Part shown: in pieces, positions 1 through 8,549 of the stretch
Layout: each line of letters starts with the position of its first letter
How positions within the stretch are numbered: the first letter of the stretch is position 1
From: Azospirillum agricola
Lineage (GTDB): Bacteria > Pseudomonadota > Alphaproteobacteria > Azospirillales > Azospirillaceae
Reading direction: 5' to 3'
DNA: 64,000 nt
NCBI RefSeq assembly: GCF_017876095.1
Contig: NZ_JAGINM010000020.1
Coordinates: 62,001-126,000, forward strand
The notes under the pieces: generated by a model
The model's input: the letters and a program-made list of their open reading frames with translations, nothing else
Told to the model about the DNA's origin: nothing
Databases searched by the model: none
Position numbers and translations under genes: made by a program

Positions 1-2
1 AC

Positions 3-701
3 CCGCTCGACCGGCTGGGCGGGGCGGCGAACGGCGGCACGCGCCTGGACGAGCACGGGATCGGCGGGACCGGCGGCGGGGTCCGGCACGGGGATGACGG
101 GCGCGGAGACGACGGTCATGGAGACGACGGTCATGGAGACGATGGGCGGCCGCCCGACATCGTGCTGTTCGACCTGCCTTCGCTGAAGGTGGACGCCTGG
201 AACTTCCGGTCCTGGTACGGCGACCGGGCGCGGCTCGCCATGATCGCCGACGAATTCTCGCCCCACTGCATGCGGGTGGCGCTGCGCTTCGGGGTGCGCG
301 GCTATCTGCTGAACCGCATGTCCTCGACCGCCTTCATGCTGGCGCTGCGCCTGATCCACGAGGGAGAGCCGGTCTTTCCCGAGGAAAGCCTGGATCATTT
401 CTCCCCCACGCCGGTCCGCAAGCCGGCCGACGAAGCCGGCCTGCCGGTCCAGGAGACCGAGCTGTTCGGCTATCCCGGCCTCTACCCGCGCCACGCCCGC
501 ATCCTGAAGCTCATCATGGACGGGCACAGCAACAAGGAGATCGCCCGCGAGCTGGATCTGACCGAGGATCTGGTCAAGCTGCACGTCCGCCACATCATGC
601 AGACCATCAACGTGCGCAACCGCACCCAGGCGGCCCTGTGGGCGGCGCAGAGCGGGATCATCCAGGACATGGAGTATTTCGTCGAGCGGTTCGGCTCGTA
701 A
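3..701 (+). CDS. LuxR-type response regulator, 5' end outside window
   Basis: The reading frame is open from the first bases of the window to the stop at 701, so the true start lies upstream. The visible part has a receiver-like stretch (PDIVLFDLPSL, around codons 51-61) followed by a fold reading GVRGYLLNRMSS, as in the beta5 region of CheY-like domains. It ends with a LuxR/GerE helix-turn-helix: the segment from RHARILKLIMDGHSNKEIA to VRNRTQAALWAA has the usual spacing. This suggests a two-component DNA-binding response regulator. The stretch before PDIVLF is a low-complexity GDDGH-rich linker that is unusual inside a receiver domain. No kinase gene is visible. A GTG at 162 could serve as a start but would remove the first part of the receiver, so I prefer the longer frame. 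Confidence 0.75.
   Translation, partial: PLDRLGGAANGGTRLDEHGIGGTGGGVRHGDDGRGDDGHGDDGHGDDGRPPDIVLFDLPSLKVDAWNFRSWYGDRARLAMIADEFSPHCMRVALRFGVRGYLLNRMSSTAFMLALRLIHEGEPVFPEESLDHFSPTPVRKPADEAGLPVQETELFGYPGLYPRHARILKLIMDGHSNKEIARELDLTEDLVKLHVRHIMQTINVRNRTQAALWAAQSGIIQDMEYFVERFGS
105..146 (+). repeat. 15-bp tandem repeat inside the response regulator
   Basis: GGAGACGACGGTCAT occurs at 105-119 and again at 120-134, followed by a partial third copy (GGAGACGATGG) from 135. It encodes repeating GDDGH. Fifteen bases is a multiple of three, so copy-number change would keep the frame. Confidence 0.85.
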
Positions 702-849
702 AGCCTTTCCGGCGGCCTGGGCTCCGCGACCCTGCCCTGCGCGGGATCCGGGGCCGGGGAGCGTGACGGGAGGCGCGTTTGCCGCCATGGTGCGGGGTGG
801 GCGGATCGTCGCCCGTCCCCGCAACCGTTTCCGGTCCCGCCCGTTCCCG

Positions 850-1752
850 ATGTCGTCCCCCATGCCGTCCCTGGCCCTTCTGTCCGACGCCTTCGCCGTG
901 ATCGCGCCGGTGTTCCTGGTGGCCGCGATCGGCTATGGCTGGAACCGGGCGAAGCTGCCCTACGACAGCGCCTTCATCACCACCTTCGCCATCAACGTGT
1001 CGTCGCCCTGCCTGGTCTTCTCGGCGCTGACCCGCCTGCATCTGGGCGGCGACGTGATGGCCGAGATGGCGGTGGCGGCGACCGCCTGCATGGGGCTGGC
1101 CGGGCTGCTGTCCATCCCGGTGATGCTGGCGGCGCGGCTGCCGCTGCGGGTCTATCTGCCCGCCATGGCCTTCCCCAACGCCGGCAACCTCGGCCTGCCG
1201 GTCTGCCTGTTCGCCTTCGGCGAGGAGGGGTTGAGCCTCGGCGTGCTGTTCTTCGCGGTGATGTCGGTGTCGCAGTTCACGCTGGGGCCGGCGCTGGCCG
1301 CCGGACGCTTCGATCTGGGCCAGATGATCCGCACCCCGTCGATCTACGCGGTAGCGCTGGCGGTGGCGGTCCAGCTGAGCGGCCTCGCCCTGCCCCAGTG
1401 GATTTCCAACACCACCACCCTGCTCGGCAACTGCGCGGTGCCGCTGATGCTGCTGGCGCTGGGCGTCGCCCTGTCCAAGCTGAAGCTGTCGGGGGCGGCG
1501 CGGGCGCTGTCGATGTCGGCGCTGCGGCTGGGGCTGGGCTTCGGCGTCGGGCTGCTGGTGGTGTCGGCGATGGGGCTGACCGGGACGATGCGCGGCGTCG
1601 TGCTGCTGCAAAGCGCGATGCCGGTCGCCGTCTTCAACTATCTGTGGGCGCTGCGCTACGACAACCGGCCGGAGGACGTGGCCGGCATGGTGCTGGGCTC
1701 GACGGCGCTGGGCTTCGTCGGGCTGCCGGCGCTGCTGATGATGGTGATGTGA
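850..1752 (+). CDS. AEC-family (auxin efflux carrier-type) transporter
   Basis: A 300-residue, very hydrophobic protein with about ten predicted membrane segments in two halves, the layout of the auxin efflux carrier (AEC) family, which exports or takes up organic acids and similar metabolites across the inner membrane. Family-like landmarks are the FPNAGNLGLP segment (about residue 109) and the mirrored NCAVPLMLLALG segment in the second half. I chose the ATG at 850 because the frame upstream (a GTG at 763) encodes only an Arg/Gly-rich extension unlike a membrane protein. The OsmC-like gene starts 24 bp downstream with its own ribosome binding site, so the two may be co-transcribed. The substrate cannot be read from the sequence. 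Confidence 0.85.
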   Translation: MSSPMPSLALLSDAFAVIAPVFLVAAIGYGWNRAKLPYDSAFITTFAINVSSPCLVFSALTRLHLGGDVMAEMAVAATACMGLAGLLSIPVMLAARLPLRVYLPAMAFPNAGNLGLPVCLFAFGEEGLSLGVLFFAVMSVSQFTLGPALAAGRFDLGQMIRTPSIYAVALAVAVQLSGLALPQWISNTTTLLGNCAVPLMLLALGVALSKLKLSGAARALSMSALRLGLGFGVGLLVVSAMGLTGTMRGVVLLQSAMPVAVFNYLWALRYDNRPEDVAGMVLGSTALGFVGLPALLMMVM

Positions 1753-1775
1753 AGCAACCGGAGGAGAAGCACGCG

Positions 1776-2258
1776 ATGGCGCACAAGCAGCACCGCTACG
1801 GGGTCCGGCTCGACTGGACGGGCAATCTGGGAACCGGCACGTCGTCGTACCGGGGCTACAGCCGCGACCACAGCCTGAGCGCGCCGGGCAAGAGCGTGGC
1901 GATCCCCGGCAGCTCCGACCCGGCCTTCCGTGGCGACCCCGCCCGCTGGAACCCGGAGGAATCGCTGGTCGGGGCGCTCGCCGCCTGCCACCATCTCTGG
2001 TATCTGGCGCTCTGCTCCACCAACGGAATCGTCGTCACCGCCTACGAGGACGAGTCCGAGGGGGTGATGGAGGAGGAGCCCGGCGGCGCCGGCCAGTTCG
2101 TCAGCGTCGTTCTGCGCCCGCGCGTCACGCTGGCGCCGGGATCCGACCGGGAGAAGGCGCTGGCCCTGCACCACGAGGCGTCGGCGAAATGCTTCATCGC
2201 CCGCTCGGTGAACTTCCCGGTGACGCACGAGCCGGTGGTCGTGGTGGCGGAGGGCTGA
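1776..2258 (+). CDS. OsmC/Ohr-family peroxiredoxin-like protein
   Basis: A 160-residue OsmC-fold protein. The family reduces organic hydroperoxides with two cysteines. Here the first conserved region reads LVGALAACHHLWYL, where the family has a helix with the first redox cysteine, and a second cysteine lies in ASAKCFIARSVN near the C-terminus; both are present. The N-terminal DWTGNLGTGTSSY strand matches the family's usual start. A strong GGAGGAGAAG precedes the ATG. It is closely related in arrangement to the OsmC proteins that act with other stress genes, but no such partner is nearby. It converges on the kinase gene, whose stop is 29 bp away. Confidence 0.88.
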   Translation: MAHKQHRYGVRLDWTGNLGTGTSSYRGYSRDHSLSAPGKSVAIPGSSDPAFRGDPARWNPEESLVGALAACHHLWYLALCSTNGIVVTAYEDESEGVMEEEPGGAGQFVSVVLRPRVTLAPGSDREKALALHHEASAKCFIARSVNFPVTHEPVVVVAEG

Positions 2259-2287
2259 GCCCTCCGGCCATACGTTTCCCTGGTCCC

Positions 2288-3601
2288 CTACCCCAGCAGC
2301 CGCTCGAACAGGTCGTCCGGCCCCATCTGGCCACCCTTCAGCATCAGTTCCAGCCCGTCGGTGGCCGGGTCGTCGCCGTGGGTGCGGCTGACGGTGACGC
2401 CGGGCGACAGCGCGGTGCGGTAGGACAGGCCCCAGCAGCCGAGCGCCCGCACGGCGAGGCTGGAGGTGTCGCCCCCGGCGATGCCGACCCGGCGCAGCGG
2501 CATCGCCCGTAGGACCGAAGCGACAAAGGCGGCGGTGGCGGCGGCGACGTCGCCCGCCCGCCCGGTGTCGGCGGTGGCCGCGTCGGCCGGCGCGGTCCAC
2601 ACCAGCGTGTGGCGGCCGTCGCGCAGGTGGACGGCGACCTCAGTCAACAAGGATTCGGCGTAGGCCGGATCGCCGCACAGGCGCGCGGCGTCGGCCTGGA
2701 GGCGGACGTAGCTGCCCGCCGCCTCGATCTGCCGCCGCGTCACCGGCGACAGGCTGCCGGCCATGACGAAGACGGGGCCGTCGGTGCGGGCCAGCGGCGT
2801 GTCGTCGGGGGAAGACGCGACCTGTTCCGTGTTCCAATGGGCGGTCAGCGCCTGGGCGACGCTGCTCGGCCCGACGGCCAGCAGGGGAGCCCGTTGCGCG
2901 TGGCTCCAGATCAGCCGGCCGGCGACCGCCAGATCGGCCGGGCGCCCGATGTCGAGCAGCACCGCCGGGGGAGCGGACTCCAGCAGGCGGTCCAGCGTCG
3001 CCGCCGGGTCGCCGTCATAGTCGGTGTAGGGCAGCGCCGCCATCCCCTCCAGCCCCTGCGCGGCGAGGTGGAGGCGCAGATCGGCTTCGGTCATCGGGGT
3101 GACCGGGTGGACCCGCATGGTCGGGTGGCGGTCGATCCGGTGGACGGCTCCCCCGGCCCCGGCGGCGGCGAAGAGGGTGCCGAACAGGCAATAGCGCCCG
3201 ATGTTGGGCTGGCCGCCGACCACCGGGACGAAGGGGTTGGCGAAGAAGGGCCGCAGGGTACGGACAGCGGCGCCGATGCTGCCGATGCGCGGGGCGCTGT
3301 CGAAGGTCGAGCAGCATTTGTAATGCATGACCCGCACCCCGAGTTCGGCGAAAAAGCGCCCGGCCGGCTCCAGCTCCGCCGCCATCGCGGCGGGGGCCAG
3401 GGTGCGCGAGGCCCCGGCGATCCCGACCGCGTCGAGCGGCCCGACCGACTCCAGCCGGGCCGCGTCCGGCCGGTCGAGGAACAGCAGCGCCCGCTGCCCG
3501 GCCTGCGCCAGGGCGGCCAGCGTGTCGGTCGCCCCGGTGAAGTCGTCGCCGTACCAGCCGAGCCGTGGGCCGAGCCGTGGTGTGGAGCCGCCCGCCGCCA
3601 T
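2288..3601 (-). CDS. four-carbon acid sugar kinase family protein (OiaK-like)
   Basis: A 437-residue member of the former DUF1537 family, ATP-dependent kinases acting on four-carbon acid sugars and relatives. The N-terminal domain shows GWYGDDFTGATDTL, the family's substrate-binding DDxTGA motif, and the C-terminal nucleotide-binding domain shows RRVGIAGGDTSS and the terminal LMLKGGQMG (KxG) motif. It lies 3 bp downstream of the RuBisCO-like gene, so the two are almost certainly co-translated. In the described D-apionate routes, 3-oxo-isoapionate kinase (OiaK) feeds the RuBisCO-like OiaX, and the gene pair here matches that logic. The exact substrate is inferred from context only. It is the last gene of the leftward operon starting near 8439. 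Confidence 0.85.
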   Translation of the reverse strand: MAAGGSTPRLGPRLGWYGDDFTGATDTLAALAQAGQRALLFLDRPDAARLESVGPLDAVGIAGASRTLAPAAMAAELEPAGRFFAELGVRVMHYKCCSTFDSAPRIGSIGAAVRTLRPFFANPFVPVVGGQPNIGRYCLFGTLFAAAGAGGAVHRIDRHPTMRVHPVTPMTEADLRLHLAAQGLEGMAALPYTDYDGDPAATLDRLLESAPPAVLLDIGRPADLAVAGRLIWSHAQRAPLLAVGPSSVAQALTAHWNTEQVASSPDDTPLARTDGPVFVMAGSLSPVTRRQIEAAGSYVRLQADAARLCGDPAYAESLLTEVAVHLRDGRHTLVWTAPADAATADTGRAGDVAAATAAFVASVLRAMPLRRVGIAGGDTSSLAVRALGCWGLSYRTALSPGVTVSRTHGDDPATDGLELMLKGGQMGPDDLFERLLG

Positions 3602-3604
3602 GCC

Positions 3605-4876
3605 TCAGCCCTTCTTTCCGAAGAAGTCGAGCGCCCGGCGCAGCTCCGCGTGGTCGCGCGCCGCCGCGTCGAGACTCACCCCGGCGCGCACCGCGTCCCA
3701 CGCCTGCCGGATGCCGAGCACGCCGGCGGCCGGGCCGTCGGGATGCGCCATGATGCCGCCGCCGGACATGAACAGCAGGTCGGCGGTGCCGACCGCCTCC
3801 CAGGTGACCGGCACCGTCCCCGCCCATTGCCCGGAGGAGAAGGCCGGCATCACGGCGTCGTCGGTGCCCTCGGCGAGCGGCGCCAGCGACGCCCGCGCCC
3901 CGTCGATCACCTCCTCGTCGGGCTGGGCGAACTTGCCGTTCAGGCCGTGGACATGCATGTGGTCCACGCCGGCCAGCCGCCACAGCGCCTGATAGGCGTC
4001 GAAGCCGATGCCGAGCAGGGGATGCCGCGAGAACGCCCCGAAGCCGTTGCGGTGCCCGTGCAGCGCCAGCCCGCTGTGGCGGCGCAGCGTCTGCACGGCC
4101 GAGTAGCCGCACCAGTTCAGGCTGACCATCACGCAGCTTCCGCCCTCGCGCTCCACCAGATCGGCGTGGCGGCGCATGGCGTCGGTTTCGTCGGTGATGT
4201 TGAAGGCGACCATCACGTGCTTGCCGGTGCGGTCCTGGTGGCGGCGCACCCGCGCCATCACCGCCGGAACCCGCTCGGCCAGCGGCGCGTGGGCCGGGTC
4301 GGCGCAGATCTCGTCGTCCTTGATGAAGTCGAGCCCGGCCGCGCACAACGTGCCGACCAGTTCGCCGGTCTCCTCGGCCGACAGCCCGACGTTCGGCTTG
4401 ATGATCGAGCCGACCAGCGGCCCGTCGGCCACCCCGGTCAGCCGCCGCGTGCCGGCGACGCCGTGGCGCGGCATGTCGAATTGCCGGCGGTAGGTGGCCG
4501 GAAGCTTCACGTCGACCAGCCGCAGCCCGGTGACCTCGCCCAGATCATAGAGGTTCCCCGCCACCGTCGCCGCCAGCGTCGGCAGATTGGCGCCGATGTT
4601 GGCGGTTGGGAAGGCGATGCGGACGCGGGCGCGCCGCCAGGGACCCGGCGTCCGCTGCCGTTCCAGCCAAGTGTTGGGCAGGCTGGGGGTGTCGGCGGGC
4701 GGAAGCTCCTCCACCGACTCCACGATGGCGCGGGCGCGGGCGCGCAGGTCGTCGGTCTCGCCATGGACGCGGGTGAAGGTGCCGCAGGACTGCTCGCCCG
4801 CCATCACCTCCGCGACGCGAACGGGGTCGAGCGGCGTTTCGATCAGGTAGCTGGCTTCGATCATGTCGGCGCGCAT
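3605..4876 (-). CDS. RuBisCO-like protein (OiaX-type candidate)
   Basis: A 423-residue member of the RuBisCO large-chain superfamily. The residues that match the catalytic and metal-binding set are visible: Lys160 in GSIIKPNVGLS (like Lys175 of true RuBisCO), and Lys186-Asp188-Glu189 in GLDFIKDDEI (like the carbamylated Lys201 and Asp203/Glu204). HGHRNGFGAF supplies the mid-barrel histidine. Loop 6 is not the carboxylating type, no small subunit or phosphoribulokinase is nearby, and an acid-sugar kinase follows, so this is a RuBisCO-like protein rather than a CO2-fixing enzyme. OiaX splits 3-oxo-isoapionate 4-phosphate to 3-phosphoglycerate and glycolate, and I infer a similar reaction. The start at 4876 has a GGTGGG element a few bases upstream; 4864 is the alternative. 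Confidence 0.88.
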   Translation of the reverse strand: MRADMIEASYLIETPLDPVRVAEVMAGEQSCGTFTRVHGETDDLRARARAIVESVEELPPADTPSLPNTWLERQRTPGPWRRARVRIAFPTANIGANLPTLAATVAGNLYDLGEVTGLRLVDVKLPATYRRQFDMPRHGVAGTRRLTGVADGPLVGSIIKPNVGLSAEETGELVGTLCAAGLDFIKDDEICADPAHAPLAERVPAVMARVRRHQDRTGKHVMVAFNITDETDAMRRHADLVEREGGSCVMVSLNWCGYSAVQTLRRHSGLALHGHRNGFGAFSRHPLLGIGFDAYQALWRLAGVDHMHVHGLNGKFAQPDEEVIDGARASLAPLAEGTDDAVMPAFSSGQWAGTVPVTWEAVGTADLLFMSGGGIMAHPDGPAAGVLGIRQAWDAVRAGVSLDAAARDHAELRRALDFFGKKG

Positions 4877-4890
4877 GGAACCCACCGCCT

Positions 4891-5430
4891 TCACAGGGTG
4901 CCGAGGTCGGGGAAGGGGCGCACCGGGTCGCGGCCGTCCCAGTCGATCGAGGCGTTGCGGATCAGGTCGAACATCTTGCCCTTCGGGCCGGCGACCTCGG
5001 ACAGCTCGATCACCGTGCCGGGGTGGTATTCGGTGTCGAAATAGACGAAGCGGCCCTTCTCGCCGACCTCGCCGCTCATCACCGGCTTGAAGCCCTGTTC
5101 GGTCAGGCGGGCCAGATCGGCGTCGTAGTCCTGGGTCCAGTAGGCGACGTGCTGGAGCCCGGTGTTCCCGGCCTTCAGGAAGTCGCGGTACATCGACGGC
5201 GCGTCGTTGCGGGTCTGGATCAGCTCCATCTGCAACGGGCCGGAGTTGGCGAGCGCCACCGAATTGTGGACCTCGTAGGATTCCCCCCGGTAGGTGTAGT
5301 TCCTGATCGGAACCCGCTCGTTGTAGAACCAGGGACCGATGCCGAGCGTGCGGCTCCAATAGTCCATGGCGGCCTCGATGTCGTGCACCACGTAGCCAGC
5401 CTGACGGATCTGGCCGAAGAATCGGCTCAT
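4891..5430 (-). CDS. VOC-superfamily (glyoxalase-fold) protein
   Basis: A 179-residue vicinal-oxygen-chelate protein with two beta-alpha-beta-beta-beta modules: the first begins IRQAGYVVHDIEAAMDYW (about residues 8-25), the second LQHVAYWTQDYDADLARL (about 92-110). Candidate metal ligands are a histidine in LQHVAY and a glutamate in GTVIELSE. Members act as isomerases, epimerases, lyases or dioxygenases on activated acids. It sits between the TRAP permease and the RuBisCO-like gene, 14 bp upstream of the latter, so it probably works in the same catabolic route, for example on an oxo-acid intermediate. This partner is not part of the apionate pathway as I know it, which makes the cluster's substrate uncertain. 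Confidence 0.8.
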   Translation of the reverse strand: MSRFFGQIRQAGYVVHDIEAAMDYWSRTLGIGPWFYNERVPIRNYTYRGESYEVHNSVALANSGPLQMELIQTRNDAPSMYRDFLKAGNTGLQHVAYWTQDYDADLARLTEQGFKPVMSGEVGEKGRFVYFDTEYHPGTVIELSEVAGPKGKMFDLIRNASIDWDGRDPVRPFPDLGTL

Positions 5431-5471
5431 TGCGAACTCCCGAACACTAGGATGTGAGGTGGACCGGCGGC

Positions 5472-7361
5472 TCAGCGAGCCAGGAAGCCGGTGGAAATCC
5501 AGGGGATGGCGGCGACCACGACCAGCCCGACCAGCAGGGCGGCGACGTAGCCCCAGATGTGCTTCAGGCCCTCGTCGGGGTGCACCTTGCTGATGGCGCA
5601 GGCGCCGTAGTAGCCGACGCCGAAGGGCGGGGCGAACAGGCCGATGCCCATGGCGAAGATGACGACCATCGCGTAATGCACCTCGTGCACCCCGGCGGCC
5701 CGCGCGATGGGGAACAGCAGCGGGCCGAACAGCACGATGGCGGGGATGCCCTCCAGCACGCTGCCGAGGATGATGAAGGCGACGATGGAGATGGCGAGGA
5801 AGCCGTAGGCGCCGCCCGGAATGCCGGCCATCCAGGCCGCGAGATCCTGCGAGAAGCCCGACTGGGTCAACCCCCAGGCCATCGCGGTGGCGCAGCCGAC
5901 GATGAAGATGATGGCGCCGGTCAGCGAGGCGGTCTCGATCAGCATCGGCTTCAGCCGGCGCCAGTCGAACTGGCGGTAGACCAGCAGGCCCATGATGGTG
6001 GAGTAGGCGATGCCGATGGTCGACACCTCGGTCGCCGTCGCCACGCCCTCGACCACCGCGGCGCGGATGACGAAGGGCAGAGCGATGGCCGGCAGAGCGA
6101 TGGCGGCGAGCTTGGCGATCTCGGCCTTCGGCGTGCGGGGAACGTGGGTCAGATCCTCGTGGCGGTAGCGCCACCAGACGACGGCGCACAGCGCAGCACC
6201 CAGGACGACGCCCGGCAGCATGCCGCCGGTGAAGAGCGCGGCGATCGACACGCCGGTCACCGATCCGATGGTGATCAGCACGATGCTGGGCGGGATGGTC
6301 TCGGTCTGCGCGCCGGTGGCCGACAGCAGCGCCACCAGATCGCCCGGAGGGGCGCCGCGCTTCTTCATCTCCGGGAACAGCACCGGGGCGATGGCCGCCA
6401 TGTCGGCGATCTTCGAGCCGGAGATGCCGGAGACCAGATACATCGCGCCGATCAGCACGTAGGACAGGCCGCCGCGCACATGGCCCAAGAGGCTGGCGAG
6501 GAAGGCGATCATGGCGCGCGCCATGCCGGTCATCTCGATCAGCAGCCCGAGGAAGACGAACAGCGGCACCGCCAGCAGGATCAGGTGCGACATGCCCTCG
6601 TCGAGCCGGCCGACCATGACGAGCAGCGGCGTCGTGGTGGTCAGCGCCAGATAGCCGAAGGTGGCGAGCGCGAAGGAGAAGGCGATCGGCACCCCGGCGA
6701 AGACGTTCACCGCGACCAGACCGACGAAGAAGATCAGCAGGTTGGCCTGCCCCAGCGGCTTCAGGAACGGCCCGGCGAACCAGAAGCCGGCGACCACGGC
6801 GGCGGTCAGCGCCGTCGCCGCCAGCACCGTCGCCGGCCGGCCGATGCGGACCAGACGGAACAGCGCGGCGATCATCATCAGCGCCAGCCCGGCGGGGAGC
6901 GCCGAGGCGCGCCACGCGTTGCTGATCTCCAGCGCCGGGGTGACGATGAACTGCTCCTCCACCGCGTAATCGACGGCGTGGTAGAGGATCATGCCGAGGA
7001 AGGCGACCGGGGCGGTGATCGCCAGCGTCTCCAGCAGCGCGCGCGGCTGCGGACCGACCCGGCTGACCAGACCGGTCATCCGCATGTGCTCGCCACGGCG
7101 CAGCGCCACCACCGCGCCCAGCATCGACAGCCAGAGGAACAGGATCGAGGCCAGCTCGTCCGACCACACCAGGGGGGTGTGGAAGACGTAGCGGGCGGTG
7201 ACGCCGGCCAGCAGGACGGCGATCTCGACCAGCACCAGGAGCCCCGCCACCAGCTCCACCCCGACCGACAGGCCGCGGTCGAAGCGGCCGGCCAGATCGG
7301 CGACGGTGCCGCCGCCCCGGTCGGCGTAGAGGGAAACGGGGTCGGAGGCGGGATGCGACAT
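5472..7361 (-). CDS. TRAP transporter permease, fused small (DctQ) and large (DctM) subunits
   Basis: A 629-residue inner-membrane protein. The first roughly 170 residues form a four-helix DctQ-type small subunit (WSDELASILFLWLSMLGAVV is typical). A linker follows, then a DctM-type large subunit of about twelve helices with the family's KKRGAPPGDLVALLSATG and FAPPFGVGYYGACA segments. Together with the periplasmic binding protein encoded upstream it should import an organic acid or acid sugar driven by the sodium or proton gradient. I chose the ATG at 7361, which follows a GGAG element; an in-frame ATG five codons upstream is less likely. Q-M fusions are known in the family. Confidence 0.9.
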   Translation of the reverse strand: MSHPASDPVSLYADRGGGTVADLAGRFDRGLSVGVELVAGLLVLVEIAVLLAGVTARYVFHTPLVWSDELASILFLWLSMLGAVVALRRGEHMRMTGLVSRVGPQPRALLETLAITAPVAFLGMILYHAVDYAVEEQFIVTPALEISNAWRASALPAGLALMMIAALFRLVRIGRPATVLAATALTAAVVAGFWFAGPFLKPLGQANLLIFFVGLVAVNVFAGVPIAFSFALATFGYLALTTTTPLLVMVGRLDEGMSHLILLAVPLFVFLGLLIEMTGMARAMIAFLASLLGHVRGGLSYVLIGAMYLVSGISGSKIADMAAIAPVLFPEMKKRGAPPGDLVALLSATGAQTETIPPSIVLITIGSVTGVSIAALFTGGMLPGVVLGAALCAVVWWRYRHEDLTHVPRTPKAEIAKLAAIALPAIALPFVIRAAVVEGVATATEVSTIGIAYSTIMGLLVYRQFDWRRLKPMLIETASLTGAIIFIVGCATAMAWGLTQSGFSQDLAAWMAGIPGGAYGFLAISIVAFIILGSVLEGIPAIVLFGPLLFPIARAAGVHEVHYAMVVIFAMGIGLFAPPFGVGYYGACAISKVHPDEGLKHIWGYVAALLVGLVVVAAIPWISTGFLAR

Positions 7362-7410
7362 GGGAGGCTCCTTCATCGATTCAGCCGGCGGCGCGGGAGG
7401 GGATTCGCGG

Positions 7411-8439
7411 TCAGGCGAGCTTGCCGACCGCCTCCTCCAGAAGGCCCCAGGCCTCGTCGCCGAAGCGGCCCTTCCATTCCGAATAGAAGCCGGCGTCGCG
7501 CAGCTTGGCGCGGAAGCTGTCGGGCGACGGCTGGTTGAAGGCGAGGCCCTTCGCGGTCAGGTCGGCCTGCACCGACTGGTTCAGCGCCTTGATGTCGCCG
7601 CGCTGGGCGACGCCCGCGTCGTTGATGGCGTTGGAGACGATGGTCTGGAGATCCGGCGGCAGGCCCTTCCAGCTGCGGCCGTTGGCGATGAACCAGAAGC
7701 CGTCCCAGATGTGGTTGCTGAGCGCGCAGTTCTTCTGCACCTCGTACAGCTTGGCGACCTGGATGATGGGGAGCGGGTTTTCCTGCGCGTCGACGATGCG
7801 GGTCTGCAACGAGGAATAGACCTCGCTGAACTGGAGGCTGGCCGGGGCCGCCGACAGCGCCTTGAACATGGCGATGCTGAGCGGGCTGACCGGCACCCGG
7901 ATCTTCAGCCCGTCCATGTCGGCGGCGCTCTCGATCGGCTTGCCGCTGGTGGTCATCTGGCGGAAGCCGTTGTCCCACATCTTTTCAAAAGCGTGCAGGC
8001 CGACCTTGGAAATGGCGGCGCGGACATGGGCGCCCAGCTTGCCGTCCATCGCCTTCCACACCTGATCGTAATCGGCGAAGGCGAAGCCGACCGCGTTGAT
8101 CGCGGCGACCGGCACCAGCGTGGCGATGACCAGGGCCGAGGGCGTGAAGAAGGTCAGGCCGCCGCTGCGGACCTGCGACAGCATGTCGGTGTCGCCGCCG
8201 AGCTGGTTGTTGGGGAAGATCTTGATGACGACGCGGCCCTTGGATTCCGCCTCGACGCGGGCGGCGGCCTCCTGGGCGCGGACGTTCAGCGGGTGGGTCA
8301 TCGGCAGGTTGTTGCCGTACTTCAGCTCATACTCGGCCGCGCGGGCGACGAGCGGCATGCCGATCACCGCGCCGGCGGAGCCGATGGCGGGGGTGGCGGC
8401 CAGCGCCTTCAGCATGGTGCGGCGGGTCAAACTGGTCAT
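7411..8439 (-). CDS. TRAP transporter substrate-binding protein (DctP family)
   Basis: A 342-residue periplasmic solute-binding protein. The N-terminus reads MTSLTRRTMLKALAATPAIG, a twin-arginine-style signal with cleavage likely near residue 34 (VARAAEYEL). The mature part has the DctP fold: LKYGNNLPMTHPLNVRAQE near the start, then LKIRVPVSPLSIAMFKALSA and EVYSSLQTRIVDAQENP, where the family's arginine binds the substrate carboxylate (the LKIRVP region). It is the first gene of the leftward operon and is divergent from the LacI-type regulator. High expression of this component relative to the permease is usual, and its place first in the operon fits that. Confidence 0.92.
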   Translation of the reverse strand: MTSLTRRTMLKALAATPAIGSAGAVIGMPLVARAAEYELKYGNNLPMTHPLNVRAQEAAARVEAESKGRVVIKIFPNNQLGGDTDMLSQVRSGGLTFFTPSALVIATLVPVAAINAVGFAFADYDQVWKAMDGKLGAHVRAAISKVGLHAFEKMWDNGFRQMTTSGKPIESAADMDGLKIRVPVSPLSIAMFKALSAAPASLQFSEVYSSLQTRIVDAQENPLPIIQVAKLYEVQKNCALSNHIWDGFWFIANGRSWKGLPPDLQTIVSNAINDAGVAQRGDIKALNQSVQADLTAKGLAFNQPSPDSFRAKLRDAGFYSEWKGRFGDEAWGLLEEAVGKLA

Positions 8440-8549
8440 CGTCGATCCTCCCTTGCGTTTTTGATGTGATCTGATGTCAATTGATGATTGTTGGCTGGAC
8501 GGTAGGTCTAGCGGACATCGGTGTCAAACGACAAAGATGATGGTTTTTG
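8440..8549 (-). promoter_or_regulatory. divergent control region, TRAP operon and LacI-type regulator
   Basis: This AT-richer 110-bp interval separates the two divergent genes. It holds TGATGT repeats at 8462-8467 and 8472-8477, and the palindrome TCAATTGA at 8477-8484 within ATGTCAATTGATGAT. LacI-type regulators bind short palindromes in such places, so this is the best operator candidate. I see no clear -35/-10 pair on either strand. Confidence 0.45.

Noticed and set aside
5454..7538. Long plus-strand frame opposite the TRAP permease
   Set aside because: His/Gln/Arg/Asp-rich shadow of hydrophobic codons on the other strand.
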